Below the pieces are notes generated by a model. The model did not search any database, had not been told where the DNA came from, and was given only the letters and a program-made list of their open reading frames with translations. The position numbers and the translations under genes were made by a program. A stretch of DNA of 64,000 nt from the NCBI GenBank assembly GCA_017398685.1, contig JAFQFH010000036.1, forward strand, positions 42,282 through 106,281, given 5' to 3'. Shown here piece by piece: positions 32,869-41,476 of the stretch (position 1 is its first letter; every line of letters starts with the position of its first letter). The DNA is from Oscillospiraceae bacterium. GTDB taxonomy: Bacteria > Bacillota > Clostridia > Oscillospirales > Oscillospiraceae.

Positions 32869-33750
32869 TCAGCCTAAAGCAAGGCCTATGAAGAAAAGAG
32901 CAGTCAGATGCAAAGGATATATAAGATAAAAAAGGGTTTTCATCTTTTTTCCAAGCTTTCCGTTGTACAGTGCCAAAGGAATGCAGGCGGCAAGCGCTCC
33001 AATAAGCAACGCATGAGAGTATCCGTACATCCACATGGCCCATGCGGCTGTCACAATAAGCTGGAAAATTCTTTTATCCTTTGCCAGATACAGCGCACCT
33101 ATCAGCAAAAGCCCCTTAAAGCCATAGTCGGACCGGGGCAGCACACATAATACGAGCGCAATGCATGCAGCGGCGGTGAGCCAAAGCTCAGTGCGGGAGC
33201 TGCTGTTTCTCTCCCGGATAAGCATATCCGCAGCCCATATTGCCGCAAAGGAAACAGCCAGCGTATAAAAAACATTGAGCTGCTCCCCAAGAACATATAT
33301 TCCCCCCAGCACCACACACACGGGCGCGGCGAAAAGGGACAAAAGAATATACCAGAAGCCCTTTTGTGCAGTCCTTTTGTACAGCGTGAAGAAAAATACC
33401 ACAAGTGCAAAGGCAAGCCCCGCCGTTTCCGCGAACCATTCGGAATTTAAATAGATACGTATGCCCTCAAGTCCGGCGGCGCTGTAATTTGCAGGGGTGA
33501 ATGCCAGTGAAAAGGGAATCTGGGAAATGAGGGCAAAGAGGAAAAGTCTTTCCAGATAAGCCTTTTTATTCTTTGTCCGGTCAAAGCCATTCACCAGCAG
33601 GAAAGCATATATGGGGAAGGCAATGCGGCCCACGGCGCGCATACTGAAAAGAAATGAGGTGTTCATCCCCACGGCCAGCGTGAGCACATAGGATACATGG
33701 TCTGTGACCATGGACAAAACAGCGATCAGTTTGAGAATAGAAACACTCAT
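32869..33750 (-). CDS. TraX-family integral membrane protein
   Basis: A 293-aa protein with about eight or nine membrane helices. The N-terminal LKLIAVLSMVTDHVSYVL and later GRIAFPIYAFLLVNGF are TraX signatures. TraX acetylates F pilin; chromosomal clostridial homologues lacking pili are thought to be acyltransferases of other envelope molecules. ATG 33750 is chosen because the frame upstream runs into the terminator of the next gene. Confidence 0.88.
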   Translation of the reverse strand: MSVSILKLIAVLSMVTDHVSYVLTLAVGMNTSFLFSMRAVGRIAFPIYAFLLVNGFDRTKNKKAYLERLFLFALISQIPFSLAFTPANYSAAGLEGIRIYLNSEWFAETAGLAFALVVFFFTLYKRTAQKGFWYILLSLFAAPVCVVLGGIYVLGEQLNVFYTLAVSFAAIWAADMLIRERNSSSRTELWLTAAACIALVLCVLPRSDYGFKGLLLIGALYLAKDKRIFQLIVTAAWAMWMYGYSHALLIGALAACIPLALYNGKLGKKMKTLFYLIYPLHLTALFFIGLALG

Positions 33751-33769
33751 ATTTTCACATTTTAAGCAA

Positions 33770-33797
33770 ACATCTGACGGCAAAAACCGTCAGATGT
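33770..33797 (-). terminator. Terminator of the Ig-like surface protein gene
   Basis: An 11-bp perfect stem (33770-33780 with 33787-33797), followed by a T-rich segment on the reverse strand. Confidence 0.85.
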
Positions 33798-33813
33798 CCG
33801 CAAATTTCATTTA

Positions 33814-35580
33814 TTATCTTCTTCTGTCAAATTCATCGTCCCGGTAGTAATCCCGATCACGGCTTCTGCTCTTGCCTTTGAGCTCAGTCATGAATTTGTC
33901 GTCATCATCCTCATCGTAGTAGTATCTGTCGGGCTCGTCCTTATCCTTGCCGATGCTGCGAAGCAGGAAGAACATACCCACGCCTATGGCAATCACTGCC
34001 ACTACTATAGCGATGATGGGGCCGATCAGCATTGAACCCAGACCGGGGTTCCTGTCATACTTCTTGTCGTTGGCATCCGCACTGGGCGCGGCAGAGGGAG
34101 CGGGAGTGGGGGTACTGATAGGTGCTGTGTAGGTGACGGTAGCGGGGCTGGAATAGATGGTCTTGGAATTGGTGGTGCCGTCGGTGGCAGTTATGCCAAC
34201 GTAATAGTAACGGCTGCCGGAAATGGTGTCAGGCACATAGGTGGGGCCGGTGGCGCCGGAAATGGGAGTGCCGTTGGCGTTGCTGTTCTGGGTGTTGCGG
34301 TACCACTGGTACTTGAGAGTGACGCCCTTGGCAGGATCCTCACCGGCGGCGCTGACAGAGAGGGTCACATTCTGGCCCTCGGAAAGCACCGCGCCGGAGG
34401 GCTGGCTCTGGATGCTGGGGTTGGGAACTGCGCCGGCGAGAACCGTGGCAGTAGGTGCGGGAGATGCGGTGGGAGTGGGAGTTGCCAGAATGGTGGGGGT
34501 TGCAGTGGGAGTGGGTACTGCGCCCTGCACTTTGATTATTGCGCCGTTTGAGTAGAGAGTCTTGCCGTCAGCTGCGGTGAACTTGCACTCCACAGACCAC
34601 TCGTTCATGGAACCGGGGATATTGGACAGTGCCAGTGTATCAGTACCCTCGCCGCTGACATTGAGTCCGGCAAAGTAGAAGCCGGCCTGACTTGCAGGTA
34701 CGGTTTTGGAGGTATCCTTGCTGACAATGCGCCACTCGTGCTTGACTGCATTGTCGGCACGGGCAATGAAGAGGGCGGAGCCGCCCACATTGACGGTTTC
34801 ACCGGTGGGCTGCTTTGTAATCTTGAACTCATTGCCGCCGTATGTTACACCTACCAGATTGGAGTACACCACGGAGCTGTTGGTCAGACTGTTGGTGGAC
34901 CATACAGCGCAGAGATAATATTTGTCCACATTGGTGGAGGGAGTGGTGTAGGAGGCGGAGGTTGCACCGGCTATGGGTGCAGCGGTGGCGGCGTTATTTG
35001 TGTTGCTTATGTACCACTGGTACTGCAGCTGTATGCCATAGCCCAGATTGGGGCAGGTGGCGCCCACATAGAGGGTGGTACCCTGACCGGGCATCAGCTT
35101 TGCACCCTGGGGCTGCTGAGTGATGGTGGGGGTAGAGGGAGTGCCGGTGAAATTGGGGTCCATGGTCTGGCTAGGCACATTGGGGGAGGGCAGCACTTCG
35201 CCGTAACCGGGATTGTTGCCGCCTGTGCCGCTGCCTGCACCAACAGAAAGCTCACACACATTGGAGGAAATAGCGTAGCCATTTGCGGAGGCCACAACGT
35301 ATATCTTGGCATCCTGGCTGAAAGTGGCGGTGAGGGAGGGACTGTTGGCAGCACCTGCAATAGTTGTGCCGTTGGCGTACCATGTGTAAGAAATATTATC
35401 CGCACCGGAAACCACTACAGAGAGCGTGTGGGTCTGACCGGGGTAGAGAGTAACGGCCGGGGGCAGCGGAGTAACAAACTGCAGCGGGCCGCTGTTGCTT
35501 GCAAATGCACTGCTGCCCATAGCCAGGAGCATGACTATGGCGGCAGTTAAACATATCAGTCTTTTCGTATACTTTTTCAT
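33814..35580 (-). CDS. Large cell-surface protein with Ig-like repeats and C-terminal membrane anchor
   Basis: A 588-aa protein. Residues 1-27 are a signal peptide. Three or four bacterial Ig-like domains follow, each with a QYQWYxS or TWYANGT core and a YYYVGITATDG-type strand, separated by a Thr/Pro/Ala-rich linker (TPTATPTILATPTPTA) near residues 345-380. A membrane helix (MLIGPIIAIVVAVIAIGVGMF) near residue 525 is followed by a highly charged, Asp- and Arg-rich cytoplasmic tail. There is no LPxTG. It is likely an adhesion or scaffolding protein. G/C-rich repetitive codons distinguish it from neighbours. Confidence 0.88.
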   Translation of the reverse strand: MKKYTKRLICLTAAIVMLLAMGSSAFASNSGPLQFVTPLPPAVTLYPGQTHTLSVVVSGADNISYTWYANGTTIAGAANSPSLTATFSQDAKIYVVASANGYAISSNVCELSVGAGSGTGGNNPGYGEVLPSPNVPSQTMDPNFTGTPSTPTITQQPQGAKLMPGQGTTLYVGATCPNLGYGIQLQYQWYISNTNNAATAAPIAGATSASYTTPSTNVDKYYLCAVWSTNSLTNSSVVYSNLVGVTYGGNEFKITKQPTGETVNVGGSALFIARADNAVKHEWRIVSKDTSKTVPASQAGFYFAGLNVSGEGTDTLALSNIPGSMNEWSVECKFTAADGKTLYSNGAIIKVQGAVPTPTATPTILATPTPTASPAPTATVLAGAVPNPSIQSQPSGAVLSEGQNVTLSVSAAGEDPAKGVTLKYQWYRNTQNSNANGTPISGATGPTYVPDTISGSRYYYVGITATDGTTNSKTIYSSPATVTYTAPISTPTPAPSAAPSADANDKKYDRNPGLGSMLIGPIIAIVVAVIAIGVGMFFLLRSIGKDKDEPDRYYYDEDDDDKFMTELKGKSRSRDRDYYRDDEFDRRR

Positions 35581-35882
35581 TTTCCTCGTCCTCCTGAATG
35601 GGGTTACATAACATTATATATCATAGTTATTGCAAATACAACCGAAAAAAATAAAATTCTTCAAAAATCCTTAAATTTACAGACTTTAAGACAAAGCGGG
35701 AAAAACCTGAGCCGCAAACAGTAGTTTTACATAATTTCAAACGCGGTTCCCGGCACAAGCGCTGCTTTCAGGGATATAGACGCAAAATCGACAAAAAAGT
35801 TACGCGTACATATAAAAATATTCAGAAAAAGCTTTGCTTGTGGAACTGAAAAGAGGTATACTTGTTGTAGCGGAGGTGTATT
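35581..35882. other. Divergent intergenic region
   Basis: About 300 A/T-rich bases separate the surface-protein and lipoprotein genes. Besides the promoter at 35834-35862 I see no gene or structured RNA. Confidence 0.6.
35834..35862 (+). promoter_or_regulatory. Promoter of the 35883 lipoprotein gene
   Basis: TTGCTT (35834-35839), 17 bases, TATACT (35857-35862), then GGAGG before ATG 35883. Confidence 0.7.
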
Positions 35883-36608
35883 ATGAAAAAATATATACTT
35901 TTGTTTGTATCGGCGCTGGTGTTGCTGGGGCTTTGCGCCTGCAATGTGGAGGATGCCGCGGAGAGTCTGCCTGCAGCTCCTTTGGAGAGGGAGGAAATTG
36001 CCTCTGTGGAAGAAACTGCGGAGTCTCTGCCGTCAGTTCCTATGGAAGCAGAGGAAATAGCCGAAGTGGAAGAGGCTTTTTATGTGGCGCTGACCGTAGA
36101 CGGTGAGATGCGGATAAATCCTGCCAACTGTTTTCTCACCTCATATTATGAGAGTGTGGATAAGATGGACCTTCAGGCCTTCCTGCGCTATTTCCCGGGC
36201 AGTGAGCAGGGCAGTGAGGCAGAGCTTGAGGCTTTGAGAAATTATAAGGACTGGCCCTTCTCCGACTGCAAAAAGCTTTCGGATATGCCGGTACCGCTGC
36301 ACCGCTACAGAGCCGATACCGTCCGTGCAGCACTGGAAAAATACGGCAATATAAGCCTTGAAGAGCTGGACATTGAAAATGCTCCGGGGGTTTATTACCT
36401 TAAGGAGTACGACGCTTTCTACAACTACACCAGCGATTTCGGACTCTTTCCTCTTGAATGTGTCCGCGGTGAGAAGCAGGGGGACAGGCTGTATCTCTAC
36501 AGCGAGGAATACGGGGATTACCCGGATAAAATAGTGGTCAGGCTGACGCTTGAAAAACGGGGCGATGACTATATTGTCATTTCCCGTATGCCGGTGGAAG
36601 ACGAATAA
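35883..36608 (+). CDS. Lipoprotein with acidic tandem repeat
   Basis: A 241-aa protein with signal peptide and lipobox cysteine in LLGLCACN (residue 18-20). Residues 26-65 are two 20-residue copies of AESLPxxPxExEEIAxVEE, encoded by 60-base tandem repeats at 35958-36017 and 36018-36077. The remaining 170 residues form an extracellular domain of unknown family rich in Tyr and Asp (KDWPFSDCKKLSDMP, YLYSEEYGDYPDKI). No function proposed. A terminator follows directly. Confidence 0.8.
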   Translation: MKKYILLFVSALVLLGLCACNVEDAAESLPAAPLEREEIASVEETAESLPSVPMEAEEIAEVEEAFYVALTVDGEMRINPANCFLTSYYESVDKMDLQAFLRYFPGSEQGSEAELEALRNYKDWPFSDCKKLSDMPVPLHRYRADTVRAALEKYGNISLEELDIENAPGVYYLKEYDAFYNYTSDFGLFPLECVRGEKQGDRLYLYSEEYGDYPDKIVVRLTLEKRGDDYIVISRMPVEDE

Positions 36609-36636
36609 ATGCAGAGCTTGTATGCTCTGCATTTTT
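36607..36636 (+). terminator. Terminator of the 35883 lipoprotein gene
   Basis: An 11-bp perfect stem (36607-36617 with 36624-36634) overlapping the stop codon and ending in a T-run. Confidence 0.88.
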
Positions 36637-36710
36637 GTTTTATTTCCCACCGCGTTACGACAAGTTTCACTCCCACAGGATACTATACTCTCATCATAGG
36701 GGGTGAAACA

Positions 36711-37310
36711 GTGAAAAAGTTTATTTCATTGGCGGCAGCGGCCCTGCTTGTCTTTTTCCTTTCCACCTGCGCCCGGCGTCCGGAGGAGCCTGAACCGGAT
36801 TATCTGGGGATGATGATGCAGGCGGCGCAGCAGGGGGATGTGGAGACCGGAAGACAGGCTCAGCAGCTGTGGGAGACAAGCCTTGCAAAAAAGAAGGGGG
36901 AAGAACAGGCCCTATCCTTCGACCAACTGTATCTGCTCTCCCGGCTCATTCATTTCAAGTATGGGCATTACAGGTACAGCGATGAGCTGAGAATGTGTGC
37001 CGGAGAGGTAATACTCAACCGGATGGCATCCCCGGAATACCCGGACACCATGGAAAAGGTGATATTCCAGAAGGGGATAGAGGATGAGGTGGACGAAGCC
37101 GCATTTTCCCTTTGCGTAAGTCCGTCCCGCAACTGTGTGAGGGCAGCGGCGCGGCTTTTACAGGGGGAGCGTATGCTTGAGCCGGAGGTGGTGCTGGAGA
37201 CGCACTATCCGTCCAAGGGGATTTACGCCGTGTTCTGCGACGATCTTCTGGGCAATACATATTTTTACAAAAGTGAACACCCGGAGCTGTATAAAGCCGG
37301 AAATGATTAA
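36711..37310 (+). CDS. Lipoprotein with SleB-like (Hydrolase_2) cell-wall hydrolase domain
   Basis: A 199-aa protein starting at GTG 36711 behind GGGGGTG; the longer frame from 36609 begins inside the preceding terminator. Lipobox LSTC lies near residue 19. The segment MCAGEVILNRMASPEYPDTMEKVIFQKG matches the core of SleB/CwlJ-type hydrolases, with the expected glutamate. Such enzymes cleave spore cortex or cell-wall peptidoglycan. The family's usual late aromatic motif is less clear, so activity is likely rather than certain. Confidence 0.72.
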   Translation: MKKFISLAAAALLVFFLSTCARRPEEPEPDYLGMMMQAAQQGDVETGRQAQQLWETSLAKKKGEEQALSFDQLYLLSRLIHFKYGHYRYSDELRMCAGEVILNRMASPEYPDTMEKVIFQKGIEDEVDEAAFSLCVSPSRNCVRAAARLLQGERMLEPEVVLETHYPSKGIYAVFCDDLLGNTYFYKSEHPELYKAGND

Positions 37311-37423
37311 GGGAGGCATCGCCTGATGCCTCCCTGAGACCGAAGACAAAGCCGGCTTACGAGCGAGAGTAAGCCGGCTTTGTCTTCGGTCTGAAAGCCA
37401 GACAGTGTATACTGTCTGGCTTT
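37311..37423. terminator. Array of three consecutive hairpins
   Basis: Three adjacent perfect stems: 37311-37320/37325-37334 (10 bp), 37337-37359/37370-37392 (23 bp) and 37394-37406/37411-37423 (13 bp, ending in TTTT). The first and last look like terminators for the converging genes. The middle 23-bp stem is unusually long. Confidence 0.75.
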
Positions 37424-37450
37424 TGAAATATAAACTTGTGCTGCCGTTAT

Positions 37451-38842
37451 TTACTTTTTACCCTTGATGTACTCGTCGATCGATTTGGCACCGGCCTTGC
37501 CTGCGCCCATGGCGAGGATAACGGTGGCAGCGCCGGTAACGGCGTCGCCGCCTGCAAATACGCCCTCACGGCTGGTCACGCCGCCCTCGTCGGCCTCAAT
37601 GCCGCCCTTGCGGGTGAAGCTCAGACCGCCGGTGGTGTTGCGGATAAGGGGGTTGGGGCTTGTGCCGATAGCTATTATCACAGCGTCCACATCCAGCACC
37701 CAGTTGGAGCCTTCCACGGCTACAGGGCTTCTTCTGCCCTTTTCGTCCGGCTCGCCCAGCTCCTGACGGATAAGCTCAATGCCGGTCACATGGCCGCCCT
37801 CGTCGCCCAGAATGGCACAGGGGTTATTGAGAAGCTTGAACTCAATGCCCTCTGCCTCGGCGTGCTCGACCTCTTCCTTACGGGCGGGCAGCTCGTCACG
37901 GCCGCGGCGGTAGCAGATGTACACGTTCTCGGCGCCAAGTCTCTTTGCAACTCTTGCTGCGTCCATTGCCACGTTGCCTGCACCCACAACCGCAACCTTG
38001 TTGAAGTTCTTGATGGGGGTGTCGTACTCGGCCTTGTATGCCTTCATCAGGTTTACACGGGTCAGAAGCTCGTTGGCGGAGTATACGCCCAGAAGGTTCT
38101 CGCCGGGGATTTTAAGGAACTGGGGCAGACCTGCGCCGCTGCCGATAAATACAGCCTCAAAGCCGTCCTCAAAAAGCTCGTCCACGGTCATGGACTTGCC
38201 TACGATGGCGTTGGTGACTATCTTCACGCCCATCTTTTCAAGCAGCTCTATCTCAGCTGCAACTATCTCCTTGGGGAGACGGAACTGAGGAATACCGTAA
38301 ACCAGAACGCCGCCTGCCTTGTGGAAAGCTTCAAACACGGTAACGTCATAGCCCATCTTTCTAAGGTCGCCTGCACAGGTAAGACCCGCAGGGCCGGAAC
38401 CGACCACGGCTATCCTATGACCGTTGTTTTCGGGAACGATGATTTCGTCCTTTTCTTCCTTGGCCATGTGATAGTCGGCAACAAAACGCTCAAGACGGCC
38501 TATGGCAACGCTCTCGCCCTTGATGCCGCGCACGCACTTAGATTCGCACTGCTTTTCCTGAGGGCAGACACGGCCGCAGACAGCGGGCAGGGAGTTGGTG
38601 GAGGTGATTATCTCGTAGGCTGCGTCAAAGTCACCCTCGGCCACCTTGGCGATAAATTCGGGAATACGTACAGCCACGGGGCAGCCCTGACGGCAGAGGG
38701 GGTTCTTACAGTTAAGGCAGCGCTTTGCCTCGTCAATGGCCATTTCTGCGGTATAACCCAGAGCCACTTCGTCGAAGTTGGATGCACGAAGAACGGCATC
38801 CTGCTCGGGCATGGGGTTTTTAACGGGACTCATATTAGCCAT
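37451..38842 (-). CDS. nfnB: NADH-dependent ferredoxin:NADP+ oxidoreductase large subunit (glutamate-synthase-small-chain-like)
   Basis: A 463-aa flavoprotein with N-terminal double [4Fe-4S] motif (CLNCKNPLCRQGCP and CGRVCPQEKQCESKC), FAD fingerprint GSGPAGLTCAGDL and NADP fingerprint VVGAGNVAMDAARVA. Alone it resembles GltD, but the coupled upstream gene identifies it as NfnB of the electron-bifurcating transhydrogenase that links reduced ferredoxin and NADH to NADP+ reduction. It overlaps nfnA by 8 bases. Confidence 0.9.
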   Translation of the reverse strand: MANMSPVKNPMPEQDAVLRASNFDEVALGYTAEMAIDEAKRCLNCKNPLCRQGCPVAVRIPEFIAKVAEGDFDAAYEIITSTNSLPAVCGRVCPQEKQCESKCVRGIKGESVAIGRLERFVADYHMAKEEKDEIIVPENNGHRIAVVGSGPAGLTCAGDLRKMGYDVTVFEAFHKAGGVLVYGIPQFRLPKEIVAAEIELLEKMGVKIVTNAIVGKSMTVDELFEDGFEAVFIGSGAGLPQFLKIPGENLLGVYSANELLTRVNLMKAYKAEYDTPIKNFNKVAVVGAGNVAMDAARVAKRLGAENVYICYRRGRDELPARKEEVEHAEAEGIEFKLLNNPCAILGDEGGHVTGIELIRQELGEPDEKGRRSPVAVEGSNWVLDVDAVIIAIGTSPNPLIRNTTGGLSFTRKGGIEADEGGVTSREGVFAGGDAVTGAATVILAMGAGKAGAKSIDEYIKGKK

Positions 38843-39701
38843 TGCGCTTACCTCCTGTCATTCTGCAAATATGCTTTGCGCTCTCGTCCTGCTCGTCCTT
38901 GTAGAAGGCGGCGCGCTTGAGAAGAGAGTCAAAGTCCACAAGATGTGCGTCAAAGTCCGGGCCGTCCACGCAGGCAAACTTGGTCTCGCCGCCGACGATG
39001 ACGCGGCAGCCGCCGCACATGCCTGTGCCGTCAACCATGATGGGGTCAAGGGAGATAATGGTGGAGATACCGTAGGGACGGGTAACGTCAGCAAGGAACT
39101 TCATCATGATGTCGGGGCCGATGGCGATGACACGGTCAAACTGAGGCTTGCCCTCGGCAATGTTTGCGTCTATCTCCTGCTGGAGGTATTTGGTGGTGAA
39201 GCCCTGCTCACCGTAAGTGCCGTCGTCGGTACAGATGATGAGCTTATTGGAAGCGGCCTTCAGCTCTTCAGGCAGAATAACGATATCCTTGCTGCGGAAG
39301 CCTGCAATAAAGGTAACATCAATGCCCAGCTTGTGCATTTCCTTGGCGATGGGGTATGCAATGGCGCAGCCAACGCCGCCGCCCACAACACAGACCTTCT
39401 TCAGGCCTTCCATCTCGGTGGCCTTGCCCAGAGGGCCGACAATGTCGGTGATATAGTCGCCCTGCTCTACGGTGTGGAGCATCCTGGTGGTGCGGCCTGC
39501 GGCCTGAACCATAACAGTGACGGTGCCCTTTTCACGGTCCCAGCCTGCTACCGACACGGGTACGCGCTCACCCAGCTCGTCCAGACGGAAGATAACAAAC
39601 TGGCCTGCCATGGCGTGGCGGGCGATAAGGGGTGCCTCTATTTCAAAAAGGCAGATGGTTTTTGCTTCGTTCAAAAAGCGTTTTGTTACTACTTTGTACA
39701 T
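38835..39701 (-). CDS. nfnA: NfnAB small subunit, FAD/NAD-binding [2Fe-2S] protein
   Basis: A 288-aa ferredoxin-NADP-reductase-fold protein with GGGVGCAIAYPIAKEMH for nucleotide binding and a C-terminal [2Fe-2S] motif (GMCGGCRVIVGG, then ACVDGPDFDAH). It corresponds to NfnA, also annotated as sulfide dehydrogenase beta or DHODH electron-transfer subunit; the neighbouring NfnB settles the assignment. The promoter is at 39769-39797. Confidence 0.9.
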   Translation of the reverse strand: MYKVVTKRFLNEAKTICLFEIEAPLIARHAMAGQFVIFRLDELGERVPVSVAGWDREKGTVTVMVQAAGRTTRMLHTVEQGDYITDIVGPLGKATEMEGLKKVCVVGGGVGCAIAYPIAKEMHKLGIDVTFIAGFRSKDIVILPEELKAASNKLIICTDDGTYGEQGFTTKYLQQEIDANIAEGKPQFDRVIAIGPDIMMKFLADVTRPYGISTIISLDPIMVDGTGMCGGCRVIVGGETKFACVDGPDFDAHLVDFDSLLKRAAFYKDEQDESAKHICRMTGGKRNG

Positions 39702-39768
39702 TTACACACCTCTGTCTCAAAATATTGCCAAAATATTCACGAAAATGACTTATTTCCGGTACATTTAG

Positions 39769-39797
39769 ATAATACAACGGGAAAAAGCAACTGTCAA
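39769..39797 (-). promoter_or_regulatory. Promoter of nfnAB
   Basis: Reverse strand TTGACA (39792-39797), 17 bases, TATTAT (39769-39774), about 70 bases before the nfnA ATG. Confidence 0.8.
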
Positions 39798-39854
39798 ATA
39801 TAATATCCTGCTATAGTTATAAAAAAACATAATTATATCTTGACTATATGAAAA

Positions 39855-39885
39855 GTCCCCCAGCCAAAATGGATGACTGGGGGCA
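39855..39885 (-). terminator. Terminator of the crp-unknown-unknown operon
   Basis: CCCCCAG / CTGGGGG arms (39857-39863 and 39877-39883) with T-rich reverse-strand tail. Confidence 0.7.
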
Positions 39886-39901
39886 TTGTCTTTACAAATA
39901 A

Positions 39902-40264
39902 TCATACATTGTCCAAATCAAGCTCTGCAATGCCCATGGCTTTCGTAAGCTCCCGGATGGCTCTATGAGTTTCCCTGCGGGCAAGGGCGATGCAGGGTGG
40001 CGCATCCTCCTCGGTCACTTCGGTCTTGTACCCGGGCAGCTTCATCACGGTCTCGCTGTCCACCTCAAGCCGGAAAAGCTCCTCCGACTGGCCTGTGACC
40101 AGCACCTTCATGAAAAGGTAGAGCGTACCGTCAAAAGGCTCGGCGGTCCGTGCGCTGACAGAGCTTTTTGCGGAGAGCGCCAGCTCCTGGGGAGAGTTGG
40201 TGTTCACATGGGCGGCAATGTCCGACACGTGAAACTCCAAAAGCTCAAGCTCCTCAAAAGTCAT
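39902..40264 (-). CDS. Protein of unknown function (120 aa)
   Basis: A soluble, acidic 120-residue protein beginning MTFEELELLEFHVSDIAAHV, no signal or membrane segment, no family recognised. It starts 5 bases after the next gene's stop, so the two are one transcript with the Crp/Fnr gene. A role linked to the redox regulator is inferred from operon only. Confidence 0.75.
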   Translation of the reverse strand: MTFEELELLEFHVSDIAAHVNTNSPQELALSAKSSVSARTAEPFDGTLYLFMKVLVTGQSEELFRLEVDSETVMKLPGYKTEVTEEDAPPCIALARRETHRAIRELTKAMGIAELDLDNV

Positions 40265-40269
40265 TTTAT

Positions 40270-40641
40270 TCAGCCTTCTTTCCTCTCAAAGCCTATCTTG
40301 AGGTCGGGTGCATTTGCAGCAATAAGGGCCAGCGCTTCATCCATGGCCTTCTCGTTTTCGGAGATAACGTCAACAAATTCCTTGCCGTCTCTTACGAATA
40401 CCAGACGGAAGTACTGCAAAATGGTGTTGCCGCAGCAGAGTTTGCCGTTGACCTCCTGAACGCGGATAAAAACTCTTTCAATAAGTCCGTATTCCAGATA
40501 GCGGGTCTTGAAGCCGTCCTTGAAATATACGCCCAGCTTACCTACTTTAACCTTGTCAAACTGGGGGGCCTGCTCGAAATCGGACTCAACCAGTGCGTCA
40601 ATAACAGTGCCATTTATGCCTGCAAATTTCTTCTCTGCCAT
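40270..40641 (-). CDS. Protein of unknown function (123 aa)
   Basis: A 123-residue basic/acidic mixed protein (MAEKKFAGINGTVIDALVES ... FKTRYLEYGLIERVFIRVQE) with an adjacent cysteine pair in NGKLCCGNTILQ. SD AGGAGGA is strong. It sits between the Crp/Fnr gene and the 120-aa unknown. The vicinal cysteines could be redox-active; function unknown. Confidence 0.77.
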   Translation of the reverse strand: MAEKKFAGINGTVIDALVESDFEQAPQFDKVKVGKLGVYFKDGFKTRYLEYGLIERVFIRVQEVNGKLCCGNTILQYFRLVFVRDGKEFVDVISENEKAMDEALALIAANAPDLKIGFERKEG

Positions 40642-40679
40642 TTTGTGTCCTCCTTTTATGTGATGTTATTTTTTTTATT

Positions 40680-41318
40680 TCAGTGCAGCAGGGTAACATG
40701 CCTGCCGTGGCGTTCTATAATACCTTCGCTGCTCATATTCTTAAGCTCTCTCATCATGCTTGTTCTGTCTGCGCAGAGGAAGCTTGCAAGCTGGGAGAGA
40801 GATACTTCTATGTCAAAGCTGTCCTGCCCGGTTTTCTCCTTGAGATAATCAAAATATGTACACAGCTTCCGCCTCAGCGAACGCTTTGAAATCATGTTTA
40901 TCCGCATTGAAAGGGACTGGGCCTTTTTTGCCGACAGCTCGAAAAGGTTCCGGGTAAGCTGGGTGTGGTGCTCACAGGCGTTGGGGCAGCGACCGTAGAT
41001 GCAGGAAAAGCGTATGAACATCACCTGACAGTCACAGTCCGCCTCCACGGCGTAGCCCAGCTCGCCGTAGGGCATGGCAAAAACCTCGCCGAAAATATCG
41101 TGAGCCGCATACTGCTCCAGAAGGGTGTATTCACCCTCGCTGTCCGTGCAGTAAAGATGGGCAGAGCCGGACAAAAGCACACACAGATACTCAAGCTCCG
41201 ATGAGAACACCAGTATAGTCTCACCCCTGCGGAAAAATCTTGTTTCCGGCTTGAAGCAGCTGACCATGGCGTTTATACTGTCCTGGCTGATGCCGTTGAA
41301 AAGCGGTGTCTGACGCAT
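40680..41318 (-). CDS. Crp/Fnr-family regulator with a cysteine cluster
   Basis: A 212-aa regulator: N-terminal cyclic-nucleotide-like beta barrel, long dimer helix, C-terminal winged helix (LSQLASFLCADRTSMMRELKNM). Unusually the barrel-to-helix region holds several cysteines (ADCDCQ, then CIYGRCPNACEHH), a potential Fe-S or haem/NO-sensing site. ATG 41318 follows AAGAGGTCC. It is divergent from the flavodiiron gene, so it probably senses O2, NO or redox state and controls it. Confidence 0.88.
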   Translation of the reverse strand: MRQTPLFNGISQDSINAMVSCFKPETRFFRRGETILVFSSELEYLCVLLSGSAHLYCTDSEGEYTLLEQYAAHDIFGEVFAMPYGELGYAVEADCDCQVMFIRFSCIYGRCPNACEHHTQLTRNLFELSAKKAQSLSMRINMISKRSLRRKLCTYFDYLKEKTGQDSFDIEVSLSQLASFLCADRTSMMRELKNMSSEGIIERHGRHVTLLH

Positions 41319-41403
41319 GAGAATAGGACCTCTTTTCTTGTCTTTATTATATTTATAATTGTAGCATACTTTTGTTGCCTCTGCCACAATTAAATGCTTC
41401 TTC

Positions 41404-41431
41404 TTGCAATTATAATTTTTTTGCTTATAAT
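41404..41431 (+). promoter_or_regulatory. Promoter of the flavodiiron gene
   Basis: TTGCAA (41404-41409), 16 bases, perfect TATAAT (41426-41431), in a very A/T-rich divergent region that probably also binds the Crp/Fnr protein. Confidence 0.7.
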
Positions 41432-41476
41432 ATAATTACACAACAAAAATACACACAATTATACGGAGGATAAAAT

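Noticed and set aside
37451-38842. Glutamate synthase small subunit
   Set aside because: No large subunit; the coupled nfnA gene identifies NfnB.
37436-38920. 494-codon frame opposite nfnB
   Set aside because: Shadow of nfnB, no start signal or homology.
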